NCBI RefSeq assembly: GCF_001437155.1
Contig: NZ_JQAR01000005.1
Coordinates: 33,990-75,027 of the forward strand
Length of the DNA: 41,038 nucleotides
Reading direction: 5' to 3'
DNA from: Liquorilactobacillus mali
Lineage (GTDB): Bacteria; Bacillota; Bacilli; Lactobacillales; Lactobacillaceae
Part shown: piece by piece, positions 24,025 to 31,195 of the stretch
How positions within the stretch are numbered: position 1 is the first letter of the stretch
How the letters are laid out: each line of letters starts with the position of its first letter
Notes under the pieces: generated by a model
The model's database searches: none
What the model was told of the DNA's origin: nothing
The model's input: the letters and a program-made list of their open reading frames with translations, nothing else
Position numbers and translations under genes: made by a program

Positions 24025-24145
24025 AATGGCCTCCTTTAGTAGCCAACATGCTTTTTAAAGCTTCGGGATTAGCAATAACCCAATATGTATGTGCCTACTC
24101 TCCCGAATAGGCTAGTCTATAACGCGACTAATCGAAGTAAATCAT
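24023..24145 (-). pseudogene. 40-codon frame with two in-frame TAG codons
   Basis: From ATG 24145 the frame reads MIYFD, TAG (24130-24128), SRYRLAYSGE, TAG (24097-24095), AHTYWVIANPEALKSMLATK, then GGH and TGA. The pieces look like natural protein, share one frame, and no frameshift occurs. The upstream site GAGTGA is a weakened version of the GGAGTGACAT used nearby. The simplest reading is a decayed small gene; a functional RNA occupying the same bases (hairpins GCCTA/TAGGC and GGGTTA/TAATCCC are present) is also possible. Similar full-length small proteins probably exist in related phages, but I cannot check that here. Confidence 0.5.
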
Positions 24146-24168
24146 GTCACTCACACAAATACCACTCT

Positions 24169-24215
24169 ATCATAATAAAATTTTTTCAATGAGACTTTTT
24201 GCTATATAGTCTCAT
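24169..24215 (-). promoter_or_regulatory. Candidate late promoter with upstream palindrome
   Basis: On the minus strand a TATGAT -10 (24174-24169) has no -35 consensus 17 bases upstream. Instead perfect 7-bp inverted arms ATGAGAC (24189-24195 on plus) and GTCTCAT (24209-24215) lie upstream, overlapping the end of the ArpU-family gene. A -10 without -35 next to a dyad fits an activator-dependent late promoter, and ArpU is the obvious candidate activator. The dyad could alternatively be a weak terminator for the early operon. Confidence 0.4.
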
Positions 24216-24649
24216 TTTCGTAATATTCCCTCTTTTTTTGCTAAAAGCTCCAATAATTTTTCGCGTTTGCGGTATATTTGTGCTTTACTTAATCTTGGTT
24301 CTAACAATTCGCCAACTAGCAACCAGTCATAATAATCATCAGTACACCAACGTAACTCATATATTTGTTTCTGCTGTTTAGTCATATCAAGCAATAAATC
24401 ATCTTTTATCTTTCTCAATCTGTACAGCCGTTGCAAATATGGGTCTTGTTCTTTCTTCTCAATCAGTTCTTGTGCTTTGAATGATACTGTTGTACTTCTG
24501 CTACCATTGACATTCTCGTCTTTAAATTCTCGATACGGCCATTCAATTTCCATTTCACGCTGACTAATCAATTTATCAATATTGGCTATTTTCTCATAAT
24601 CAGCTTCGAGGCCTTGCATTTCTTTACTTGATAATCGTTCTTCAATCAT
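24212..24649 (-). CDS. ArpU-family late transcription regulator
   Basis: A 145-residue protein with the ArpU/RinA-type plan: N-terminal charged helices, a central LQRLYRLRKIKDDLLLDMTK segment, and a C-terminal sigma-like helix-turn-helix (QQKQIYELRWCTDDYYDWLL then PRLSKAQIYRKREKLLELLA). It ends the early operon directly before packaging genes, as these late activators usually do. It probably acts at the region 24169-24215. Confidence 0.85.
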   Translation of the reverse strand: MIEERLSSKEMQGLEADYEKIANIDKLISQREMEIEWPYREFKDENVNGSRSTTVSFKAQELIEKKEQDPYLQRLYRLRKIKDDLLLDMTKQQKQIYELRWCTDDYYDWLLVGELLEPRLSKAQIYRKREKLLELLAKKEGILRK

Positions 24650-24652
24650 TAT

Positions 24653-25189
24653 TTAGTCTCCCCAATCAATCGCACCATTTTTAATGAATGTTAATTCTTC
24701 TTTGCCAACCCATTTAGAAACCCCATCTTCAAAGAACACCAAAATTTCTAAATTAAAGTCACTGTCATCAATATTAAGAACAATCCCTTTTATTCCATCA
24801 TCAAATTTAACTAAATCTCCAGCTTTAAATTCATGTTTAGGTTTAACAACTTCAATTAATTCAGGATGTTCTAGTGCTTTAGCTAGTTCAGCTTGCATAT
24901 GAATAGAATCTTTTCTTACAAATATTCTTCTATACAGATTAGGATAATCATCTGTATTAATCATGTCTAATACAAGATGTGGAGTCATATCTCCTAAGTC
25001 ATCAAATTCTTTCTTTTCTTCAACCGTCATTTTGATTTTTTCTTGTGCAGGCTGAAAGTCTTCTAACTTTCCTAAAACCTGATTGTTATAAATGTCAAGA
25101 TCGTAGTTTTCTTTTAACTTATCAGCGTCGATTTCATCAATTTCAACAACTACCCTGTCACCTTTTTTATATTCTGTCATTTTTGTCAC
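24653..25189 (-). CDS. DUF1642-like accessory protein with KOW-like end
   Basis: A 178-residue protein. The first third (YKKGDRVVVEIDEIDADKL) and last third (FKAGDLVKFDDGIKGIVLNI) both look like small SH3/KOW-type barrels, and the centre (DLGDMTPHLVLDMINTDDYPN to HPELIEVV) recalls the DUF1642 family of lactic phages. Function unknown. It lies 3 bases upstream of the ArpU start and overlaps the preceding gene by 4 bases. Confidence 0.6.
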   Translation of the reverse strand: MTKMTEYKKGDRVVVEIDEIDADKLKENYDLDIYNNQVLGKLEDFQPAQEKIKMTVEEKKEFDDLGDMTPHLVLDMINTDDYPNLYRRIFVRKDSIHMQAELAKALEHPELIEVVKPKHEFKAGDLVKFDDGIKGIVLNIDDSDFNLEILVFFEDGVSKWVGKEELTFIKNGAIDWGD

Positions 25190-25659
25190 TCCTTAATGTA
25201 ATCTCTGTACCTAATCAGCTTCGCGCCTTTATATTCTTTGTCAGGCATAATTTTGTTTCTTGCCGTATAAATCGAAACTCTAAAATATTCTGCTATGCCT
25301 CGACCACCGCCATTGATCACATGTTCCACTCCATTTTGAATAACAATGTATCTGTCTTTTAAAATTACATATTCATTCCACAAATCACGCAATTCAAATT
25401 TATTAATCAAGTAATACAGCTTGTTATTATTTATTGAAAATATTTCCATCATTTCTCTAGCTGTGCGATATTTCTTGATTTCGTTAGCGAATGCCTCTTT
25501 GCTAATTAAGATTCTTTTTAGCTTGATAGGCTTCGTGTAATTTATTCCGAGAAGCTTTCTATATTCAACCAGTCTTTCATCGTCATCATCTAGCAGTGTT
25601 AAGTCACTACCCATTTCAGCCAAAAGATAGGCAGTTCTCGCTTTCTTAGCAGCATTCAT
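25186..25659 (-). CDS. Hypothetical HTH-containing protein
   Basis: A 157-residue protein from ATG 25659 (MNAAKKARTAYLL), with GGAGG upstream. Two helix-turn-helix-like segments are visible: KKYRTAREMMEIFSINNNKLY (about 77-97) and GRGIAEYFRVSIYTARNKIM (about 123-142). The latter resembles small specificity modules seen in homing-type and phage regulatory proteins. No nuclease motif. A DNA-binding role is likely, the target is unknown. Confidence 0.6.
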   Translation of the reverse strand: MNAAKKARTAYLLAEMGSDLTLLDDDDERLVEYRKLLGINYTKPIKLKRILISKEAFANEIKKYRTAREMMEIFSINNNKLYYLINKFELRDLWNEYVILKDRYIVIQNGVEHVINGGGRGIAEYFRVSIYTARNKIMPDKEYKGAKLIRYRDYIKE

Positions 25660-25660
25660 A

Positions 25661-26110
25661 CTATCCTCCAATCAAATCCATAACCGTGTAATCAAAATTG
25701 TTAAATACTTGCTCTTCAAATTTCGTTGTTAATCCCAAAACTCGCAATCTGAAATCATGTTTTCTCGGCACAATAACTTCAATTGGTATACCTGTTTTCG
25801 CACCAAACATTTTGAATTTCAGTCTTGACTTTGCATCTACCGCATATGCTGAATATCCATTTTTAATGTCAATCACATGTCGAATTGAGTTATCACCGTT
25901 GTATATTACAAAATCAGCTCTGTAATCAATTCTGCGCAGTTTTAGACCACCTATGGCACAATTACCCTGTAATGTGAATGAACGCTGTATATCGAAACGA
26001 TAGGGGCATTCTCGTACGAATGTGAGATAGAAGTCTAACTCTTTCTTTGAATCAAACTTATATCCGTCATATTCAATCTTTTTGTTGAAATGTGTTCCAG
26101 CCTTATTCAT
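25661..26110 (-). CDS. DUF1064-like endonuclease-fold protein
   Basis: A 149-residue protein. EYDGYKFDSKKELDFYLTFV, then the strand IDYRADFVIYNGDNSIRHVI and DIKNGYSAYAVDAKSRLKFK follow the DUF1064 pattern: a PD-(D/E)XK-like fold with Glu in the first helix, ADF and a D-x-K strand. Such proteins are thought to act like phage resolvases or nicking nucleases. The ATG at 26110 overlaps the preceding gene's end; GTG at 26128 is an alternative start. Confidence 0.72.
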   Translation of the reverse strand: MNKAGTHFNKKIEYDGYKFDSKKELDFYLTFVRECPYRFDIQRSFTLQGNCAIGGLKLRRIDYRADFVIYNGDNSIRHVIDIKNGYSAYAVDAKSRLKFKMFGAKTGIPIEVIVPRKHDFRLRVLGLTTKFEEQVFNNFDYTVMDLIGG

Positions 26111-26363
26111 CAGACAATCTTCTTCCACACATTGGGCAATATTTGAAGTTTACTTTCCTAAGTTGCCATTCTTCATAATCAAAATCACGTTTTCTACAGA
26201 TTAAATAAGAGCCATTGCAAAGCTTAATATGTTTGCCTTTGTGGCAATATTCACATTTCAGCTGTTCTTCTGTTGGAGTTTCTAAAATGTTCATTAGCAA
26301 ATCCATCTTCATATCAGACCAAGTATCAACAGCTATATCAATAAGCCGTTCTCTAGTTTTCAT
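26103..26363 (-). CDS. Small zinc-ribbon protein
   Basis: An 86-residue protein. LKCEYCHKGKH (C-x2-C) and FKYCPMCGRRL (C-x2-C) are separated by about 35 residues and would bind one zinc. The N-terminal half is helical. Common in early regions of lactobacillus phages; function unknown, probably nucleic-acid or protein binding. It overlaps genes on both sides. Confidence 0.7.
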   Translation of the reverse strand: MKTRERLIDIAVDTWSDMKMDLLMNILETPTEEQLKCEYCHKGKHIKLCNGSYLICRKRDFDYEEWQLRKVNFKYCPMCGRRLSDE

Positions 26364-26553
26364 TTGTCTTCCTCCCCATAAGCTCGTCTACGCTCACACA
26401 CAGTACATCTGCTAACTTGTTAAGTTCATTTTCACCAGGAAAGTTATTGCCGTTTTCGTAAGCAGTAATTGCCTGTCTGGTTAGTCCAACTTTGTCAGCT
26501 AGCATTGCTTGTGTCATACACATCTTCTGCCTAATTTCTCTCAATTTTTTCAT
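26353..26553 (-). CDS. XRE-family HTH regulator
   Basis: A 66-residue Cro/C1-type protein: LREIRQKMCMTQAMLADKVG, LTRQAITAYENGNNFPGENE, LNKLADVLCVSVDELMG. The whole protein is the five-helix domain. It is in the early operon far from the CI/Cro switch and overlaps the zinc-ribbon gene. It may regulate nearby genes or be a partner in the methylase-linked segment. Confidence 0.88.
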   Translation of the reverse strand: MKKLREIRQKMCMTQAMLADKVGLTRQAITAYENGNNFPGENELNKLADVLCVSVDELMGRKTNEN

Positions 26554-26565
26554 GATGTCACCCTC

Positions 26566-27330
26566 TCATAAGCTCAACAATGATATTTCTGCATGGTCAA
26601 TCATTTGTTCTTTTGCTTGCTTGTACATATCTTTCATAATCTCAAAGCCATATGCAGACCTATTAAGTTCCATTGCAGCCCTTAACGTACTGCCACTTCC
26701 TGCGCATGGGTCAATCACTACATCTCCGACATCTGTAAATATTTCAATCAGCCTTTTTAAAACTGGTATTGGTTTCTGTGTCGGATGTATCTTCGGATAG
26801 CCGTTATCTGTTTCCCACTTGAACCAGTTCATTATCATTCGACCGTCATTATTAAACTTTGGTAACTTATCCCGATATAGAACTACTGCATACTCGCAAG
26901 CACCAACTATTTTCATGTTTGCTTTTAAAACTTGTGAGCTTGACTTTTTAACAAATACAAGCGGGTAAGAATTATTGAAACCATATTTTTTCCCATAATC
27001 AACAACCATTTGCATTTGTTGGAATGAGCAGAATACAATCATTGCTGGTGCTTTACCTGTTTGCTTAGGTTCTTTAATCAACATGTGTGAGCAAAAATGC
27101 ATGAACTCTGCAACTCTGAAATCAACATCAGTATTGAAAAATGTTGCATTAGCCTTATTACTCTCACCATTTTTGTTATCTCCGTCCTTGTACCATTCAG
27201 GGCTTGAAGCGTAAGCATTATTTCCAATGTTGTAAGGAATATCAGCAATTACTAACTGTGCTTTAGGAATCGCATAACGCTTGAAATTTTGAAAATGGTC
27301 GTTGAACAATTCAATTTTTGTCTTACTCAT
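26566..27330 (-). CDS. DNA methyltransferase, beta-class N6/N4 type
   Basis: A 254-residue enzyme. Motif IV is DIPYNIGNNAY (residues about 29-39), with Ile in place of the usual first Pro of DPPY. HPTQKPIPVLKRLIEIFTD leads to motif I, VVIDPCAGSGSTLRAAMELN, near the C-terminus; this order defines the beta class. No restriction gene is adjacent, so it is an orphan methylase probably protecting phage DNA from host restriction or marking it for regulation. Start overlaps the broken gene upstream (ATGA). Confidence 0.88.
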   Translation of the reverse strand: MSKTKIELFNDHFQNFKRYAIPKAQLVIADIPYNIGNNAYASSPEWYKDGDNKNGESNKANATFFNTDVDFRVAEFMHFCSHMLIKEPKQTGKAPAMIVFCSFQQMQMVVDYGKKYGFNNSYPLVFVKKSSSQVLKANMKIVGACEYAVVLYRDKLPKFNNDGRMIMNWFKWETDNGYPKIHPTQKPIPVLKRLIEIFTDVGDVVIDPCAGSGSTLRAAMELNRSAYGFEIMKDMYKQAKEQMIDHAEISLLSL

Positions 27331-27462
27331 ACTCCCAACTCCTCTAGCTGTTCGAGTGGCACCTCTTCGTGCCTGTTGTTTCCTAGCCTAATCAGTGCAG
27401 CTACATAGGCACCTTTACGTTTCAGACAGTTAACTGAATACAGGTGTCGCTTATATCTCACT
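27327..27462 (-). pseudogene. Small gene broken by one base
   Basis: From GTG 27462 (AAGGA upstream) the frame reads MRYKRHLYSVNCLK and then stops at TAA because of a four-A run (27423-27420). With one A fewer the frame continues KRKGAYVAALIRLGNNRHEE, VPLEQLEELGV and ends in a TGA that overlaps the methylase ATG. Both halves look like one beta-rich small protein. The gene is either recently broken, or the run length is a sequence error. Confidence 0.4.
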
Positions 27463-27478
27463 ACCGTTCCTTTTTTAA

Positions 27479-27889
27479 TCATTCAGGCACCTCCAATAAG
27501 TCCGCATTCTCGTGAATATTACCAACAACCAAATCATCTCCAGGATTAATTCCACCTTTGTTATGTTCCCCATTCTGAATACGAGAATTAAAACATCCAT
27601 GTTCTGAATCATAAAAAACAATTCCATAAGTAGTTTTAACTTTCACACGTTTATTTGACCCATAATATTTGATAATGTCGCCTTCATAAATACTTTTGCC
27701 ATTCTTATCTTTTAAACCTGTATACTGCTCAACAACATCATTGACAGAATGATAAACGGTCGTTGTTTTACTTCCAATACCATTGACAACCTCGAATCCC
27801 ATTCCTAAACCACGGTTTGTATTTATATCATTAAGTCGCCGATATTCCATTAAATCGTTACTCCATACTCTGAACTTAATTTCTCTCAT
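27479..27889 (-). CDS. YopX-family protein
   Basis: A 136-residue protein starting MREIKFRVWSNDLMEY, the hallmark of YopX-type phage proteins. The conserved core is EQYTGLKDKNGKSIYEGDII followed by a beta barrel (GIVFYDSEHGCF) and NIHENADLLEVPE at the end. Widespread in Firmicutes phages; function unknown. The start at 27889 is followed in frame by the conserved motif, and the preceding small gene overlaps it by 14 bases. Confidence 0.88.
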   Translation of the reverse strand: MREIKFRVWSNDLMEYRRLNDINTNRGLGMGFEVVNGIGSKTTTVYHSVNDVVEQYTGLKDKNGKSIYEGDIIKYYGSNKRVKVKTTYGIVFYDSEHGCFNSRIQNGEHNKGGINPGDDLVVGNIHENADLLEVPE

Positions 27890-28004
27890 TTTCCCTTGCC
27901 TCCTCAATCTTCCTGTCAATCATATTTCGCCAGTATCCCTGTTCGTGCCTGTGTACCTCAGTTGGCACTATTTCGACTACTGAGCCAGTTACGATATATT
28001 CCAT
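27876..28004 (-). CDS. Small hypothetical protein after helicase loader
   Basis: A 42-residue protein: MEYIVTGSVVEIVPTEVHRH then a helix with YWRNMIDRKIEEA. AGAGGT lies about 7 bases before the ATG. It starts 1 base after the stop of the DnaC-like gene and overlaps the YopX gene. No motif recognised; tight packing supports translation. Confidence 0.6.
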   Translation of the reverse strand: MEYIVTGSVVEIVPTEVHRHEQGYWRNMIDRKIEEARENERN

Positions 28005-28005
28005 G

Positions 28006-28782
28006 TTAGATACCTCTTACATCTTTCAAATCAAATGCCAGCTGTCTTTCGGGATTGCTAGTCATTAATCTACTGATTAGTTTTTCGTTGTACATTGATT
28101 CAAGCTGCTGCCTTGAATTATTTGTCGTTATAATCGTTGATCTCTTAGCTTTGTTGTTTTCAAAATCAACTCGTGCATTAGCAACTCGATACATGAATTC
28201 CTGCATATCAGTTCTGACTGGTTTAATAGCACCCTTCATTCCACCCTCAGTTCCAAAATCGTCAAGTATGAGTACGTCAGTTTCTTTCATTGCCCTCTCA
28301 ATGTCGCTCAGACGGTTTTTAACATCAGTCAGGTCGTATTGCTTGCCTATCAAAGAACTAAGCTCGTCAGTTGAAACAAACATCACTCCTAAGCCTTCTT
28401 GTTTAGCTTGATACATGATTGCTAGGGCTAAAGATGTTTTGCCCGTCCCCCTAATTCCTGCAAGCACATAGTTATTAGGGTGGCTCACTATTGACTTAGC
28501 AGCCTTATACGCTTGATTGCCTAGTTGCTTAGCTTTTTCGACATTAGGTTGCAAGTCAGGTTTCCATTTTGAAAAGTCAAACTTCAAAGGGATATTTCCA
28601 GGCCATACAGACATTGAAAAATATTTACGGCCTTTTTTAATTCTCAAAGCTCGGTTAAATTGCTCAATATTGTCTCTTTCAAATTGTTCAGCAGGTGTTA
28701 AATGCTCAACATCAACGCCTTTTTCTTTGGCAATTTCTTTAACTCGATCAATCTGCTGCTGACTGATTAATCCTTCTGCCAT
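28006..28782 (-). CDS. DnaC/IstB-like helicase loader
   Basis: A 258-residue AAA+ ATPase. Walker A is AGIRGTGKTSLALAI (near residues 107-121), Walker B VLILDDFGTE, sensor 1 STIITTNNS and an arginine region EKLISRLMTSNPE. The N-terminal 90 residues probably bind the replicative helicase. The start at 28782 has AAAGGAG 9 bases upstream and overlaps the stop of the replisome organizer gene (TAATG). It should load host DnaB-type helicase at the phage origin. Confidence 0.92.
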   Translation of the reverse strand: MAEGLISQQQIDRVKEIAKEKGVDVEHLTPAEQFERDNIEQFNRALRIKKGRKYFSMSVWPGNIPLKFDFSKWKPDLQPNVEKAKQLGNQAYKAAKSIVSHPNNYVLAGIRGTGKTSLALAIMYQAKQEGLGVMFVSTDELSSLIGKQYDLTDVKNRLSDIERAMKETDVLILDDFGTEGGMKGAIKPVRTDMQEFMYRVANARVDFENNKAKRSTIITTNNSRQQLESMYNEKLISRLMTSNPERQLAFDLKDVRGI

Positions 28783-29507
28783 TAGAACCACTCCTTTCCA
28801 GTTGGCGTATTCCCTTTGTTGATTTTTTCTTGATTAAGATAGCCTTCAAACTTAGTTCCAAATAGCGTTTCAGGTCGCAAAAACTTGTTCATAGCTGTAT
28901 CGTTCTTCCATTCAGCTACTTTGTTATCAATAACTCTTCTAAAATCATCTAGGTTAAACTTCTCGTTGAACCTAGCTTTGATTAGAGCTTGAGTTTTTTT
29001 AGTAGTTGATCGATAACTTGTTCCTGCTTTTTCATTCAAGTATTCGACTATTTCTTGATAAGGGAGACGTGGTTCTGCTTTAGCAGGACTATATGTTTTA
29101 CTATCCTTACCTAACCTATCCTTACCTAACCTAACCTGTGGTGACGGTTCGTCGACGATACGTCCACGTAATGTATACGAGCCATTTTCATCTTCACTTA
29201 GCTGTGACTTTTCATTGCCATAAATTGTTGAATTATAGGTGTCTTTTCGGATATAGTTGTGTATTTTCCAATCTCTTATAACAACTACTCCAGAATCAAA
29301 AGTGAAAATAAATTGTTTGGCAATTAATATTTTTAAATCATCTTCACTTCCACCAACCATGCGATTGATTGTTCTTACATTCGATACAAATCCATCATCA
29401 TCAGCATGCATGTTTAAATGAAAGTACAGCGCTTGTGTTGACAACGGCATATCCAAAAATGTATCTGTATCAGTTATCTTTTTACTCAGCATTCTTCTTT
29501 GAGCCAT
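28782..29507 (-). CDS. Replisome organizer protein
   Basis: A 241-residue initiator. The N-terminus (MAQRRMLSKKITDTDTFLDM) and LSTQALYFHLNMHADDDGFV are the phage replication-initiator winged helix seen in DnaD-like/replisome organizers. The C-terminus (about 145-241; YQEIVEYLNEKAGTSYRSTT, FRRVIDNKVAEWKND, FLRPETLFGTKFEGYL) is the conserved Phg_2220 C-terminal domain. The linker VRLGKDRLGKDSK is encoded by DNA repeats that probably form the origin. GGGAGG precedes the ATG at 29507. Confidence 0.9.
   Translation of the reverse strand: MAQRRMLSKKITDTDTFLDMPLSTQALYFHLNMHADDDGFVSNVRTINRMVGGSEDDLKILIAKQFIFTFDSGVVVIRDWKIHNYIRKDTYNSTIYGNEKSQLSEDENGSYTLRGRIVDEPSPQVRLGKDRLGKDSKTYSPAKAEPRLPYQEIVEYLNEKAGTSYRSTTKKTQALIKARFNEKFNLDDFRRVIDNKVAEWKNDTAMNKFLRPETLFGTKFEGYLNQEKINKGNTPTGKEWF
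29101..29137. repeat. Iterons, candidate replication origin
   Basis: CTATCCTTACCTAAC occurs twice in perfect tandem (29101-29115 and 29116-29130), and CTAACCT continues the pattern (29131-29137). It lies inside the replisome organizer gene and encodes its LGKDRLGKD linker. Origins inside the initiator gene are established for lambdoid and many lactic phages, so this is the likely ori. Confidence 0.7.
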
Positions 29508-30072
29508 AATTGGTATACCTCCCAATCAGTATTTCATATTCGCCAATATGAGTTATTCCTTTACTGATAAGAGAACTAACAAATCCATGATTATAGCCTA
29601 ACCACTTACTTGCTTCAGCCATACTATAGAAGCTTTTTTCAAAATTGTTTCTATAGCTCTTTAGCACAACTTTTGTACTATTTTTATTTAATCCATTTTT
29701 AAATGCATGGACTTGGTTTTCTTTATAAGTACACCACTCAAGATTTTTTGGATTATTGTTTAAAGAATTGCCATCAATATGATTAATACATGGCTTATTG
29801 TCTTTATTTGGGACAAAAGCAAGGGCAATTAGCCTAGATACCAGCCAAGTCTTATGTGATCCTTCCTTCCAAAGCTCAACTCTTAAATCACTATTTTTGC
29901 TTTTATTTCTTTTTTCTTTCTTTGGTTTGATCTGTCTTCTTTTCCAAGTCCTAGATTGTTTCTCCCCCATTAGGATTCTATAGGTTTGTTTGCCATCACA
30001 ACTCCAAATAGTTCCATCATCTCCAGCTTCGTACAAATGTTCATAATGTGGAATTGATTTATATATAACCAC
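29482..30072 (-). CDS. NUMOD/HNH homing endonuclease
   Basis: A 196-residue protein from GTG 30072 with AAAGGAG at good spacing. N-terminal NUMOD4-like segment (SIPHYEHLYEAGDDGTIWS), HNH_3 core (INHIDGNSLNNNPKNLEWCT with the catalytic His pair and Asn), then a NUMOD1-like helix-turn-helix (FYSMAEASKWLGYNHGFVSS). It is a free-standing homing nuclease inserted between ssb and the replisome organizer, overlapping the latter by 26 bases. It is a selfish element spreading between related phages, not needed for growth. Confidence 0.88.
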   Translation of the reverse strand: MVIYKSIPHYEHLYEAGDDGTIWSCDGKQTYRILMGEKQSRTWKRRQIKPKKEKRNKSKNSDLRVELWKEGSHKTWLVSRLIALAFVPNKDNKPCINHIDGNSLNNNPKNLEWCTYKENQVHAFKNGLNKNSTKVVLKSYRNNFEKSFYSMAEASKWLGYNHGFVSSLISKGITHIGEYEILIGRYTNYGSKKNAE

Positions 30073-30093
30073 TGTTATCACTCCTTTAATCTC

Positions 30094-30501
30094 TTAGAAG
30101 GGAAGGTCGTCTGACCCAATATCAATCTCTTTGCCCTTTGAATATTGATTATTCTGCTGATTAGATTGAGCGTTCTGATTACTGCTTTTTGATTCCAATA
30201 AATCAAAGTTTTCAACGATGACTTCTGTTACATAAACTCTGTTGCCATCTTTATTTTCATAGTTTCTAGTCTGAATACGTCCATCCACACCTACTAGTGA
30301 TCCTTTGTGCGTAAAGTTTGCGAAATTCTCTGCAGCCTTTCTCCAAATAATGCAATTGATGAAGTCTGCTTCTCGTTCTCCACTTTGATTCTTAAATGGA
30401 CGATTAACTGCCAGTAAGAAACTTGCTACTGCTGTTCCACTTGATGTGTAACGTAAGTCAGGGTCTTTTGTTAATCTTCCAACTAATACCGTTCTATTCA
30501 T
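30094..30501 (-). CDS. ssb: Single-stranded DNA-binding protein
   Basis: A 135-residue [23 protein letters not shown] and FLLAVNRPF are the OB-fold start, [20 protein letters not shown] and [18 protein letters not shown] complete it (to about residue 105). A Gln/Asn-rich linker leads to the acidic tip DDLPF that recruits replication proteins. It overlaps the HNHc nuclease gene by 4 bases. Confidence 0.96.
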   Translation of the reverse strand: MNRTVLVGRLTKDPDLRYTSSGTAVASFLLAVNRPFKNQSGEREADFINCIIWRKAAENFANFTHKGSLVGVDGRIQTRNYENKDGNRVYVTEVIVENFDLLESKSSNQNAQSNQQNNQYSKGKEIDIGSDDLPF

Positions 30502-31193
30502 TTCGTTTCCTCCTCGTATTTTCCCTGCACTCCTAAGCTTCTTAGGGTGTCAACATCTAACTTGATTCCTTTGACTTTTATGTGATATTTCTGTTCGAAA
30601 GCATTAATTCCAATTTGTTCAATTTCCATGTGGTGCACTCTGCAAAGTGCAACTAAGCCTCGCTTCGTGTGATCAACCTTAGTTCTATTACCACCCATGC
30701 CAATTGTTTCCAAATGGTGTAAGTCAGAGTGCTTTCCACAAATCATACATACACGATGCTTGCAACATTGGTATAGGTAATATTCTTCACTTTTTGGCAG
30801 TAGTTCGTATCCCTGTTTGAAAGGAACCCTATACTCAAACATAAAGTCGATTACTATTTCTAAAAGCCGATTTGCGTCTGAAACAGTGTTCTTTGTATCA
30901 TCTGCTAGACTTATCATTCTGCCTGCTGTCTTGATAGCATATTGGATATAAAAATATTCCTTCAACTCCTCAACAGGTTGTCCGCTCCAATTCCAAATAT
31001 CACCAATCAAGGCAAAGAATAATGCTCTCTGCTTTGGTCTAGCTTTGCGTGGGTCGACTATTTCAATTCTCAAATTGATGTTTTCTAAGTGGTTAGAATA
31101 CATAGTCTTTAGTCGTTCGATATTTAATGATTTTTCAAGTTGAATAATTAACTGATTACCACTTATTTTTCTAACAAATGCAGGTAACCACAT
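30498..31193 (-). CDS. Putative HNHc nuclease of recombination module
   Basis: A 231-residue protein with helical N-terminus ([33 protein letters not shown]) and a C-terminal HNH-like zinc domain: [20 protein letters not shown], then [16 protein letters not shown]. This is the family annotated as putative HNHc nuclease in lactobacillus and listeria phages, always near erf and ssb. It may process recombination intermediates, substituting for NinG-like proteins. Confidence 0.82.
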   Translation of the reverse strand: MWLPAFVRKISGNQLIIQLEKSLNIERLKTMYSNHLENINLRIEIVDPRKARPKQRALFFALIGDIWNWSGQPVEELKEYFYIQYAIKTAGRMISLADDTKNTVSDANRLLEIVIDFMFEYRVPFKQGYELLPKSEEYYLYQCCKHRVCMICGKHSDLHHLETIGMGGNRTKVDHTKRGLVALCRVHHMEIEQIGINAFEQKYHIKVKGIKLDVDTLRSLGVQGKYEEETK

Positions 31194-31195
31194 GA

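Noticed and set aside
24023-24145. Use of an alternative genetic code (TAG as sense) by the phage
   Set aside because: The other genes end with ordinary stops, including TAG (for example cI, the integrase, the protease-adjacent gene), and no suppressor tRNA is visible, so reassignment is not supported.
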